A stretch of 64,000 nt of DNA from a virus: IMG/VR virus record IMGVR_UViG_3300001242_000019, positions 1 through 64,000 of that record; one strand, 5' to 3'. Of the stretch, positions 1 through 9,157 are shown in pieces; positions within the stretch are counted from its first letter, which is position 1; every line of letters starts with the position of its first letter. The notes under the pieces are model-generated. The model made no database searches. It was given only the letters and a program-made list of their open reading frames with translations, and was not told where the DNA came from. A program made the translations under genes and the position numbers.

Positions 1-231
1 CTTGATTATAATAATGCTGGTAGAGTCATTGGCGTTAGAGGGCCCGAGGAAGATATCTATTTAGTTTACGATATCGCTGGCAATCTAGATCAAGCCGTTA
101 CAATTAAACTAGGGATCGCTTCGATTGAAACCTTAATCAGAACAGAAGGCAGATTGACCGGCATTGATAAGAGAATTAAAGATGCTGTTGAAGCTGAAGT
201 TCAAGAAATTATATCAAGATCAAGGAGCTGA
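1..231 (+). CDS. C-terminal part of an upstream structural gene (partial)
   Basis: Frame 1 is open from the window edge to a TGA at 229-231, giving the last 76 residues of a protein. It ends in a charged helical tail (KRIKDAVEAEVQEIISRSRS). I do not recognise the family. It lies directly before a run of tail/fibre genes in the same direction, and the next gene's ribosome site (AAGGAG, about 217-222) lies inside its last codons, so it is probably another virion protein. The start is outside the window. Confidence 0.7.
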   Translation, partial: LDYNNAGRVIGVRGPEEDIYLVYDIAGNLDQAVTIKLGIASIETLIRTEGRLTGIDKRIKDAVEAEVQEIISRSRS

Positions 232-236
232 TCATA

Positions 237-893
237 ATGAGTGTCGTTTCACAAAAGGAAGATGGAACCTTTGTTAAAGAACCTTCCCCACTAGAGAAGA
301 GTCTTTATCAACAGCTTATGAGTAATCAAAACGCTGTTAAGTTTACTGAACTAGATGAGCAAATTGCTAATTTAGTTATCGGTATTCGAGAGGTCATGTT
401 TGCCGTTGATAACCTAGTTAAGCCGTTTGACCTAGGCAATATTGATGCCATTCGATTAAACGGTCACCCATCAAGTGATTATGTTTTAGTTGAGGATCTC
501 GGTAGCTTATCAAATAAAGCCGTATCGCTAATGCCCATTAACGATGGAGATTACAGCGGTGAATTATCTAAGGAATATGTTTCAATCGATACTAGTATTG
601 GAAGCTTACTTTATTTGACTATTGAGGGATACGCCTTATCTAAGGCCTCAGATATTACGTATCTACCTTGTGTAGCTATAGCTACAGAAACCGCCGCTGC
701 AGGCGACAGGGTTATCTTGAAGAAAGGATATCTTAAGAATATTGCTTGGAATTTCACTAAAGGTGCATTGCTCTACGTAAGTCCTACTGTCGCAGGGTCT
801 ATAACATCTATAAAACCGACCGCAGGGCTCGTACAAATCATTGGCTATGCCGTTGATTCTAAGATCATCTACTTCAACCCACAATACAACTAG
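237..893 (+). CDS. Tail-fibre-like structural protein
   Basis: 218 residues, ATG after AAGGAG with good spacing. The N-terminal 60 residues look helical. The C-terminal part (about 125-218) is beta-rich and ends in a pattern common in phage fibre or head-decoration tips: an alanine/glycine-rich GDRVILKKG segment, GALLYVSPTVAGSITS, then VQIIGYAVDSKIIYFNPQ. This suggests a small trimeric fibre or decoration module. It stands between another partial structural gene and the giant fibre gene, which supports a virion role. The exact function is unknown. Confidence 0.65.
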   Translation: MSVVSQKEDGTFVKEPSPLEKSLYQQLMSNQNAVKFTELDEQIANLVIGIREVMFAVDNLVKPFDLGNIDAIRLNGHPSSDYVLVEDLGSLSNKAVSLMPINDGDYSGELSKEYVSIDTSIGSLLYLTIEGYALSKASDITYLPCVAIATETAAAGDRVILKKGYLKNIAWNFTKGALLYVSPTVAGSITSIKPTAGLVQIIGYAVDSKIIYFNPQYN

Positions 894-932
894 TAAATCT
901 AGTTAAAGCATATAACTTTAGGAGGTTTTCTA

Positions 933-3900
933 ATGAGTTCAACTATGTATGAAACCGCCATGACAACGAATGGGAATTCTTCGAGTGGTAATAATGTGCC
1001 ATTCGGAATCATTCAACCCGTTACGGTAACATGGACTCGCACAAATCAATATAAAATCTATGGATTAAGAATCATGCGCCAGAATAGTGGAACCGGTGAG
1101 ACAACGGTAGCAAGTTATGGATTAGTTACCGGCACAGCGTCAAGTCATACATTCCCGTATATCTCTTCAATGAGTCTTGAAGCTTATAAGGGCTATACGT
1201 ATTACTGGCAAGTTCGAGTTGGAGAGAGTATGAGTAGCTTTGGAGATTGGAGCGTACCGGTTTATTTTACAGTTCCCACTGCTCCGCCTAAGCCTGATCT
1301 ACTGAATTACAATGGACTAACCAGCGCAGCACCTGAAGTAGGTTATACTCAGGGTCTTACGTTTTCTTGGAACTATAATGAATACGACGGTTATGAACAA
1401 GCAGCCTTTAGACTCTTAGTCGCCGGACAATGGACTCCATGGATTCTTAGTTCGAATACTAGCTATACACATAGTGGCGTTGGTATATCGACGAATACTG
1501 TTCATTCATGGCAGGTTATGGTACGAGATACTATTGGCCTAGAAAGTCCAATTTCTAAGCAGGGTTATTTTAAAGTTATTACGTCTGTCATTGGCAATCC
1601 TACAAGTTATAATGGAGCATCATTAACGCCAGACCCCTGCGATACACTAACTCCGACGTTAACTTGGGATTGTATTGATCCGTCAGATACCGGTAAGACA
1701 CAAGGCTTTTTCAAGGTTGAGATGTTCTCTGGTAGCTATGGAAGTATAATTTACACTAATACTTCTGGATGGATTAATAGTTCTATCAATAGCTATATGA
1801 TTGATGAGACGTTCCCTTTAAAACTACTTGGAGATAGAAAGTATACTTGGCGTGTTACCTTAAAGACTCCAAGCGGTAGTCAGGGACCTACAAGTCCGTG
1901 GGTTAGTTTCCAAACCAGCGAAGCGTTAGTTAATCATCCGCCGAGTGCCACGTTAGTAAATTACAATGGATCTTCTTCTTCGAACCCCGTACTCGCTCAA
2001 GACACAACGCCGATTCTAACCTGGGATTATAATGATCCGGATAATGATCCACAAGGGTCTTATTCTGTCCGTGTCTATAATGCTTCAGGCGTATTAATCT
2101 CCTCACAGGGATGGACAGGAAGTTCTAATGATTACTTTAAGGTTCCTGATTCTCTATTAAATACAGGAACTATATATCATTGGAATGTTCAAGTTAAAGA
2201 CAGCCGTGGCCTTACGAGTCAAGTGTCTCCCATGGGATACTTTAAAACGCCGGGCGTTCCCGTTACTTTTGTTGTAACACCGAACAACTTAAATGGATCG
2301 GTCGGTAGTCCTGCGGCATGTAATACCTTATTGGCTCCAACCTTTAAATGGACTTTTACTGGAGCAACATCTCAAACAGCCTTTAGAGTAATAATCTATA
2401 ATGATCAGGGAGCTGTAGTTAGAGATACTAAGTTAACAAGTTCTTCAGCGGCGACCTATACGGCTACGAATTTAAAACTTGATCCATTAACAGTCTATTC
2501 CTGGACAGTACAGCTTAAGGATCCAAAATCAAATATGAGCTTAACAAGTTTCCCAGTTTACTTTAAGACCATTGACCGACCCCATACTAAACCAACCGTA
2601 AGTCCTACGAGCTTCTTAGGAACTTTGGCATCACCTAAGGATTGCACAACGTTAAACCCTACGTTTACTTGGACTTACAAAGATACTGACAATGATCCGC
2701 AGTCTGGTTTTAAGGTCTTAATTTATAAGGTCGGTAATACAACGCCTGTTAGTGCATCGACCGATGCTATAGATTATGAACCAAGTACTCTTAAGTACTA
2801 CACGCCTAAGACCTCTTCCTTAGAGTACAACACATTGTACTACTGGACGGTTCAAGTTAAAGATAATCAAGACGATGAGAGTCTCGTAAGTTCTCAAAAC
2901 TATTTCAAGACTCTACCTTCAATCGTTAATCATGTACCGGTAATTATCTTGTCAAGTTACAATGGTGATGAGTCTGAAGTATCAAGTTGTGATAATACGA
3001 TTCCCAGTTTAGCTTGGGAATATGAAGATCCCGACAATGATGTACAGTACAACTATAAAGTAGATATCTTCAGCAGTAGTAATACCCTTGTTCATACGAG
3101 CGGCACAGTTACTAGTTCAGCTCTTCGTTATGTTGTTCCTTTTGGTAAACTAGCACCAAGCACTACCTATCATTGGACCGTAGCAGTAAGCGATAAGCGC
3201 GGTGCTAAGGGATCACCGGTTCGCAGTGGCTATTTCAAAACCGGAACACCTCCTCCTAATGCGGCTCCTGTCGTTGTCCCTACGAGCTATAAAGGAACGA
3301 AGCTTGAGCCTGCAACTAGCACGACCTTGAAACCGGTCTTAACTTGGGAATACACTGACGCAGACAATGATACACAAGGTGCCTATCATGTTCAAGTCTT
3401 TACGGCCTCAGGGACACGAATTAAAGATTCTGGGTGGATTACTAGTTCTGCTAAAACCTACACGGTACCTAATGGAATCGTTGCTGGAACCGTCTATTAC
3501 TGGATCCTTCAAGTTAAGGATAAAAACAGTAGTGGAGAAGTCAGTATCATGACGGATCCTTGTTACTTTAAGTATAGTAGTGAAGCTGCTAATACCCCTC
3601 CTGTCGTAACGCCAACAAGCTATACCGGCACCTCAGCGGCTCCCTCTGTATCTAGTACTCTATTACCAACCTTGACATGGAGTTATAGCGATAAGGAAAA
3701 GAATCCACAGAAAACCTATACGGTTGTTATTAGGAATTCAGATGGTGTTGAGGTAATCAATACGGGAGCTATCACAAGTCAGAATCGTTACTATTCTGTT
3801 CCAAGTGCTAGTCGTCTACTTGAAGGTACGAATTATAACTGGAAAGTATCTGTAACGGATTCCACCGGGGCGGCGGCTGATGGTAGAGTATGTTATTTCA

Positions 3901-6900
3901 AAACCACGGGTACTAGTACAGTAGCTTCTCCTGATAAACCTGGACTAACTAGTTGTTATGGTACACTTTCTAATCCTACAGAAACAACTACGAAACCCAC
4001 GTTAACATGGACATATCATCATTCAAAGAATGTTCCACAAGGCTCTTACAAGCTGACGGTTTGCGCTGCTACGACAAATGCTACGGTCATTGATATTCCG
4101 TGGACATCCGGTGCCGCAACATCATATGATGTTACCTCTACAGTATTGAGTGAAGATGTAATGTACTACTGGAAGATTCAAGTCAAAGATACAAGTGGGC
4201 GTATGAGTCCTATAAGTTCTAATGGATATTTTAAGCCTACCTCAACTGAGATAAACAACCCTCCGACTGTTGTACTTTCAAGTTTCTGCGGAGAAACCAA
4301 AGAAGATCCTGATGCCTGTACGACTTTAACACCTGTACTATCCTGGGCCTATACGGATGCCGATAACGATATACAAAAATCCTTTAACGTAGGCATCATT
4401 GATGTTGAGACAGATGCCGTAGTGTATGATACTGGCATTGCGAATAGCCTATCTAAGAATACGGTCGTACCGGCAAACAAACTCACCAGTGGAAGAGTAT
4501 ACTCCTGGTATGTTACGGTATTTGATTCTAAGGGTAATAGCGGAGTAAGTTCAAAAGGATACTTTAAACCTATTTTTAATAGAGTACCTGTTGTCGTTAC
4601 GGCAAATTACAATGGACCTATTAACGCTCCTGTTATTTCTCCATCATATACTCCACTCTTCATTTGGAAGTACTCTGATCTTGATCGAGATATTCAAGTG
4701 TCGTACGTCGTTGATGTCTATAGTACGGCTGGAGTCTTGGTTTCGACGAGTGGCGCAATAGAGGATGAGCGGTATTATCATCTATTGACAACACCCTTGG
4801 CTGGAAATACAAGTTACTACTGGAAAGTTACCGTAACGGATTCTCAAGGAGGAGAAAGTGTTACGACTGCTCCTAGCTACTTTAAGACAACCGGTACTAA
4901 CAATAGTTTCCCAGTGGCTATTCCTAATAACTACAATGGCGATGTCACAAGTCCTAAGGAATGTCTCACCTTAACTCCTGCATTGACCTGGGATTATATC
5001 GATGCCGGTAAGAATCCACAAACATCGTATCTGGCTCAGATCTATGATTCTACCGGAACCATTGTATATAGTTCAAATTGGAAAACCAGTTCAGAGCAAT
5101 TCTGTATCACGAACGTTCCATTAACTGTAGGTACGCTTTACTATTGGGATATCTCAGTTAAGAATAGCAACAACATTCAGAGCCCTGTAGGTATCAAGGC
5201 TTACTTTAAACCAGTAGCTAGTACAAACAAAGCTCCTGATAAGCCAATCTTAACAAGCTATAATGGAACCGTGTCAACAGCCGTAATTTGCAACACATTG
5301 ATTCCTAAATTAAACTGGAGCTATTATGATCAAAACAATGATCCCGAGGGAGACTCCTTAGTTACGGTTTATGATTCAATCACGGGAGACTTAGTTTACT
5401 CTTCGAACTGGGTAAGTGGCGGTATCAAGGAGATCACGGTGCCCTCTGGAAAGATCCCTAATGCTAACAATACCTATAAATGGTGCGTTATCGTTAAGGA
5501 TAATAAAGGCCTAATAAGCCCTATGAGTAATTACGGTTACTTCTTCACAAGGGCAGCAACCAATACCTTACCTATTGTTACTCCGGCTAGTTATGCTGGC
5601 ACATTTGCTTCACCCTATTCTGCATCAACTCTAACACCGTCGTTGACCTGGACTTACTATCAAGCACAAAATAGTGATCAAGCGATGTTTAACATCATCG
5701 TATCAGACAATAGTAACACCATAGTCTGGGATTCGAATTGGGTTGTTGGTAGCGATGTAATGATTCAAGTGCCAGAGTCTAAGTTACTCGTGTCAGTCGT
5801 CTATCACTGGGTGATTCAGGTTAAAGATACGAACGGTAATCTAAGCAAAGTATCTGACCCGGTCTATTTCAAAACGGTTCTTGGTACGTCTCCCGTGGCA
5901 AGCCCAACTAATTTCAATGGAATTATCACAAACCCTGCTGCTTGCGATACCACATCTCCAAATTTGACATGGTCTTATTATCAAGCTCAGTCGAATCTAC
6001 AGGCGTCCTACTGCGTTTCCGTATACAATAGCAGTTTAGGGGTCGAGTATACTTCCGGCTGGACTGACGGCACTGCAACAACCGTTGTCGCTGGACCACT
6101 GGATTCGAATGAAACCTATCATTGGACCATCCAAGTCAAGGATACCACGGGTAACATGAGCGTTATTGATAAGCATGGTTATTTCAAGACACCCGAGAAC
6201 ACCAATAATCCTATCGTAACTTTAGAAAGCGATAATGGATCATTAGCTACTCCGTTTATTGATCAAAAATCCATTCCTAATTTCATGTTCCGTTATGTTC
6301 ATCCCTTAGCAAAGGATGCTAAGAAAAGCGTAATAACAATTTATGACGCTAGTAATACGGTTGTCTTCACTCGGACCGATACGGATACAATATATAGTCC
6401 ATGTGGAATCAGCTCCGGAATTGCCTTTACGCTAACTAAAGACGTCGTCTATCATTGGACAGTTGAAGTAACGGATGTAGACGATAACGTTGGAACCAGT
6501 AAGGCGGGCTACTTTAAACTAGCTCAAGGCAATCCAATTAGGGTTGCTGCTAAGTCTTACAATGGAACACAAGCTGCTCCTGCAGGATGTACGGGTTGTG
6601 TTTTATTTCCACCTGCTCTAACCTGGAGTTATATTGATCCCGTTAATAAGCCACAAGCTGCTTATAACGTCACGCTTTATAACGATCTTGGTGTTGTTAT
6701 CTATAATTCTGATTGGGTAACAAGCGCTTCTAAGTCTCGTACTATACCAAGTGGTAAACTAGTAGCCGGAACTACCTATCATTGGACGGTTCAAGTTAAG
6801 AACACTCTAGGTACGCTAAGTCCAAATAGTGATTTTGCTTACTTCCGAACAGAAGGTGGCACGGTTGTCTCGAATGCTTCGGTAACACTCATGACTTGTA

Positions 6901-7322
6901 ATGGAACTCTAACTACCCCAATTGTTACTATTCCAGACGATACGGACGTTACTATTGGCTGGAAGTATAATTGCAATACAGCCGTCAATGTCGCTAGTAC
7001 GACTTTAATAATCTATGATCCTAGTGACACGGTTGTTTGGACTAAAGATGTTGTGGCCTCAATGATTCCCGGTGATAGCGCAGTAGAACCTGCTGCAGTA
7101 TCTTTCTTTACTGAAGATGTTGTCTATCATCTTACGGCCGAAGTAACGGACGTCAATGGTAAGAAGACTATCTCTACTCCGGGTTATTTTACGGTTGAAC
7201 CCGCTGTTGTTGTTGAACCGACGATCACCTTATTAAGTCCTCTCGGAACCTTGTCTAGTCCATTATCAGTTGCCAATCCTGTAGATCATGTAGTTCATTT
7301 CACCTATCGTTATAATGATTAA
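933..7322 (+). CDS. Giant fibronectin-III-repeat fibre protein
   Basis: 2129 residues, ATG behind TTAGGAGG. The protein is almost entirely a tandem array of about 19 repeats of roughly 100-110 residues. Each repeat runs from a SYNGT..SP opening through LTPTLTWSY.D..NDPQ and YYW.VQVKD to a closing GYFKT. These are fibronectin-III/Ig-like beta sandwiches, as in long phage tail fibres or adhesion proteins. There is no signal peptide and no enzymatic motif. The final repeat stops after only its first strands (ending HFTYRYND), so the protein ends in half a domain. The two downstream genes begin with a segment resembling the missing half. Likely a long host-contact or tail-surface fibre. Confidence 0.85.
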   Translation: MSSTMYETAMTTNGNSSSGNNVPFGIIQPVTVTWTRTNQYKIYGLRIMRQNSGTGETTVASYGLVTGTASSHTFPYISSMSLEAYKGYTYYWQVRVGESMSSFGDWSVPVYFTVPTAPPKPDLLNYNGLTSAAPEVGYTQGLTFSWNYNEYDGYEQAAFRLLVAGQWTPWILSSNTSYTHSGVGISTNTVHSWQVMVRDTIGLESPISKQGYFKVITSVIGNPTSYNGASLTPDPCDTLTPTLTWDCIDPSDTGKTQGFFKVEMFSGSYGSIIYTNTSGWINSSINSYMIDETFPLKLLGDRKYTWRVTLKTPSGSQGPTSPWVSFQTSEALVNHPPSATLVNYNGSSSSNPVLAQDTTPILTWDYNDPDNDPQGSYSVRVYNASGVLISSQGWTGSSNDYFKVPDSLLNTGTIYHWNVQVKDSRGLTSQVSPMGYFKTPGVPVTFVVTPNNLNGSVGSPAACNTLLAPTFKWTFTGATSQTAFRVIIYNDQGAVVRDTKLTSSSAATYTATNLKLDPLTVYSWTVQLKDPKSNMSLTSFPVYFKTIDRPHTKPTVSPTSFLGTLASPKDCTTLNPTFTWTYKDTDNDPQSGFKVLIYKVGNTTPVSASTDAIDYEPSTLKYYTPKTSSLEYNTLYYWTVQVKDNQDDESLVSSQNYFKTLPSIVNHVPVIILSSYNGDESEVSSCDNTIPSLAWEYEDPDNDVQYNYKVDIFSSSNTLVHTSGTVTSSALRYVVPFGKLAPSTTYHWTVAVSDKRGAKGSPVRSGYFKTGTPPPNAAPVVVPTSYKGTKLEPATSTTLKPVLTWEYTDADNDTQGAYHVQVFTASGTRIKDSGWITSSAKTYTVPNGIVAGTVYYWILQVKDKNSSGEVSIMTDPCYFKYSSEAANTPPVVTPTSYTGTSAAPSVSSTLLPTLTWSYSDKEKNPQKTYTVVIRNSDGVEVINTGAITSQNRYYSVPSASRLLEGTNYNWKVSVTDSTGAAADGRVCYFKTTGTSTVASPDKPGLTSCYGTLSNPTETTTKPTLTWTYHHSKNVPQGSYKLTVCAATTNATVIDIPWTSGAATSYDVTSTVLSEDVMYYWKIQVKDTSGRMSPISSNGYFKPTSTEINNPPTVVLSSFCGETKEDPDACTTLTPVLSWAYTDADNDIQKSFNVGIIDVETDAVVYDTGIANSLSKNTVVPANKLTSGRVYSWYVTVFDSKGNSGVSSKGYFKPIFNRVPVVVTANYNGPINAPVISPSYTPLFIWKYSDLDRDIQVSYVVDVYSTAGVLVSTSGAIEDERYYHLLTTPLAGNTSYYWKVTVTDSQGGESVTTAPSYFKTTGTNNSFPVAIPNNYNGDVTSPKECLTLTPALTWDYIDAGKNPQTSYLAQIYDSTGTIVYSSNWKTSSEQFCITNVPLTVGTLYYWDISVKNSNNIQSPVGIKAYFKPVASTNKAPDKPILTSYNGTVSTAVICNTLIPKLNWSYYDQNNDPEGDSLVTVYDSITGDLVYSSNWVSGGIKEITVPSGKIPNANNTYKWCVIVKDNKGLISPMSNYGYFFTRAATNTLPIVTPASYAGTFASPYSASTLTPSLTWTYYQAQNSDQAMFNIIVSDNSNTIVWDSNWVVGSDVMIQVPESKLLVSVVYHWVIQVKDTNGNLSKVSDPVYFKTVLGTSPVASPTNFNGIITNPAACDTTSPNLTWSYYQAQSNLQASYCVSVYNSSLGVEYTSGWTDGTATTVVAGPLDSNETYHWTIQVKDTTGNMSVIDKHGYFKTPENTNNPIVTLESDNGSLATPFIDQKSIPNFMFRYVHPLAKDAKKSVITIYDASNTVVFTRTDTDTIYSPCGISSGIAFTLTKDVVYHWTVEVTDVDDNVGTSKAGYFKLAQGNPIRVAAKSYNGTQAAPAGCTGCVLFPPALTWSYIDPVNKPQAAYNVTLYNDLGVVIYNSDWVTSASKSRTIPSGKLVAGTTYHWTVQVKNTLGTLSPNSDFAYFRTEGGTVVSNASVTLMTCNGTLTTPIVTIPDDTDVTIGWKYNCNTAVNVASTTLIIYDPSDTVVWTKDVVASMIPGDSAVEPAAVSFFTEDVVYHLTAEVTDVNGKKTISTPGYFTVEPAVVVEPTITLLSPLGTLSSPLSVANPVDHVVHFTYRYND

Positions 7323-7337
7323 GGATCATTAATATTA

Positions 7338-7375
7338 TAGGACTAACTCGTGGGATATCCCACGAGTTAGTCCTA
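7338..7375. repeat. Perfect 38-bp palindrome between two fibre genes
   Basis: The 38 bases read the same on both strands, centred on GATATC (7354-7359), so the RNA can fold into a 17-bp stem with an AUAU tip. It starts 16 bases after the stop of the giant fibre gene and ends 18 bases before the next ATG. No T-run follows on either strand, so it is not a classical intrinsic terminator. It could be a processing or stability hairpin, an attenuating terminator, or a protein-binding site. It lies exactly where a fibronectin-like domain is split between two genes. Confidence 0.8.
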
Positions 7376-7392
7376 ATACTGGAGGTTATTAA

Positions 7393-7902
7393 ATGCCAAC
7401 AATGTTAAGTTCATTTATCAATATTTACGATAGTAATGATAGCCTAATTAAAACTATGGACTCAGTTGCCGGTACCTCTCGTGATTTTGATTTACTTGTT
7501 GACTGTAGCTTATTAATACTTGATGATACTTATTATTGGATTGCTACTGTTAATGATGGTAGTATCACAACTATCTCTGATAAGAGTTATTTTAAGATTG
7601 CTTCAAATTCACCACCGACTTGTACATTAACGTCTTACAATGGAACCATAGATAATCCAGCACCTATGACAACCTTAGATCCTATATTTACATTAGGCTA
7701 TAATGACCCTGATGGAGATACCGTGGATTCATGGGAAGCTTTTATTTATTCTATTGACGGAACACTTATTGAACACGTAACAGGTGGAACAATCGCGGGT
7801 CATTATCCAAATGGAGATTATTACTGGAATGGAAAAGTTAAAGACAGTCGAGGATTATGGGGTCCTTTGAGTGATAATGGTTACTTTAGAGTAACTGTAT
7901 AG
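7393..7902 (+). CDS. Short fibronectin-III-like fibre protein (half plus one repeat)
   Basis: 169 residues, ATG after GGAGG. The first 70 residues match only the second half of the repeat seen in the gene before (FINIYDSND, TYYWIATVNDG, DKSYFKIAS); one full repeat follows, ending GYFRVTV. The N-terminal half-domain is closely related to the start of the next protein (both share a RDFD motif and ISDKSYFKIA), so these two genes arose by duplication. Probably a fibre component that works with the giant fibre protein; the half-domain may pair with the half-domain at its C-terminus. Confidence 0.75.
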   Translation: MPTMLSSFINIYDSNDSLIKTMDSVAGTSRDFDLLVDCSLLILDDTYYWIATVNDGSITTISDKSYFKIASNSPPTCTLTSYNGTIDNPAPMTTLDPIFTLGYNDPDGDTVDSWEAFIYSIDGTLIEHVTGGTIAGHYPNGDYYWNGKVKDSRGLWGPLSDNGYFRVTV

Positions 7903-7913
7903 GAGGCTATTGA

Positions 7914-9119
7914 ATGGCAACAACGATAAGTACCGGGATCAGTATCTTTAAAGTTTCGGACGATAGTGAAGTTTACACTACGATTCCTCTCGTAAATACT
8001 AATCGAGACTTTGACATTACTGTTTCGACTGATCAATTAATCGTAAGTACGGATTATTACTGGACAGCTTCTGTAACGGACACTGTAACTGGAGCTACGA
8101 CTATCTCAGATAAGAGTTATTTTAAGATTGCTCCTATCCCAGGAATCGTTCACTTAACAAACTTTATCGGCACCCAAGAATCGCCCGTCGTTAGTACGAC
8201 ATTAACTCCAACATTAACTTGGAGTTGTAATTACTCACCGATTGATTTAGAGGTTCAGATACGCTTTATAGACGGTGCCGATACCTTCGTCGTCTTCTAC
8301 AATTCACTTGATAAGGACTTAAGATCACTATCAATTGATACGGCTATACCAACAAATATAACGAATGAGACTTCAGGAACACATACAATACCCACGGGTC
8401 CTTTAGTTTTAAAGAATGGTCTGGACTATCGATGGATGGTATGGGGCCATTTCGATCCATCCGTTGCAAGCGTTGAGACGGGATACATCCATATCACCTT
8501 GCCAAATCTTAATCCAAATGTTAGTCTATTAACATTTAACGGAACACAAGGTACTCCGAACGAGTGTAAATATATTAGACCAGTACTATCTTGGCATTAT
8601 ACTGATCCGGAAAACAATCCACAATCCAGCTATATTGTTAATGTCTATGACTCAGATGGCGTTAATGTCTTCCAGACAAACTGGATTAATAGTAGTGCTA
8701 CAAGTGTAACTCTACCAGCCACCACGTTAAATGCTGATAGCCTTTACTATTGGAACGTTCAAGTTATGGACAGTTATAACAATACGAGTGACATTAGTTC
8801 GGATGGTTACTTTATGACCGGTTTACCTCCCACATTGACAAGCTGTAATGGCCTTACGAGCGACGATCCTAATATCGTCAATACGATCCATCCGGTATGG
8901 AGCTGGAGTTATGATGAAGTGTGTTCAGTATTCGATGTAGTCTTTAATGATCCAACAGGCGCTACCGGTAAAATTGAGCAACCGAATATCGATAACACGT
9001 ATACATGCAATGAAGACGGAATAGTATTTGGCACAGTTTATTACTGGTGGGTCTATCTTACTAACGATAGCGGCATGACAAGTTTTCCAAGTGTAAGAGG
9101 TTACTGGAAAGCAGTCTAA
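7914..9119 (+). CDS. Fibronectin-III-like fibre protein (half plus three repeats)
   Basis: 401 residues, ATG after TAGGAGG, 11 bases after the previous stop. It begins with the same half-repeat as its upstream paralogue, then carries three full repeats: one divergent with a long insertion (about 75-200), one close to the consensus (SWHYTDPENNPQSSY), and a terminal one ending GYWKAV. The repeat pattern supports a fibre or adhesion role. No enzymatic motif is visible. Confidence 0.75.
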   Translation: MATTISTGISIFKVSDDSEVYTTIPLVNTNRDFDITVSTDQLIVSTDYYWTASVTDTVTGATTISDKSYFKIAPIPGIVHLTNFIGTQESPVVSTTLTPTLTWSCNYSPIDLEVQIRFIDGADTFVVFYNSLDKDLRSLSIDTAIPTNITNETSGTHTIPTGPLVLKNGLDYRWMVWGHFDPSVASVETGYIHITLPNLNPNVSLLTFNGTQGTPNECKYIRPVLSWHYTDPENNPQSSYIVNVYDSDGVNVFQTNWINSSATSVTLPATTLNADSLYYWNVQVMDSYNNTSDISSDGYFMTGLPPTLTSCNGLTSDDPNIVNTIHPVWSWSYDEVCSVFDVVFNDPTGATGKIEQPNIDNTYTCNEDGIVFGTVYYWWVYLTNDSGMTSFPSVRGYWKAV

Positions 9120-9157
9120 TTATCTATGAATAAGATTATTAGGAAAGAAGGATTACG

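Noticed and set aside
7338-7375. Classical rho-independent terminator
   Set aside because: No T-run follows the stem on either strand.
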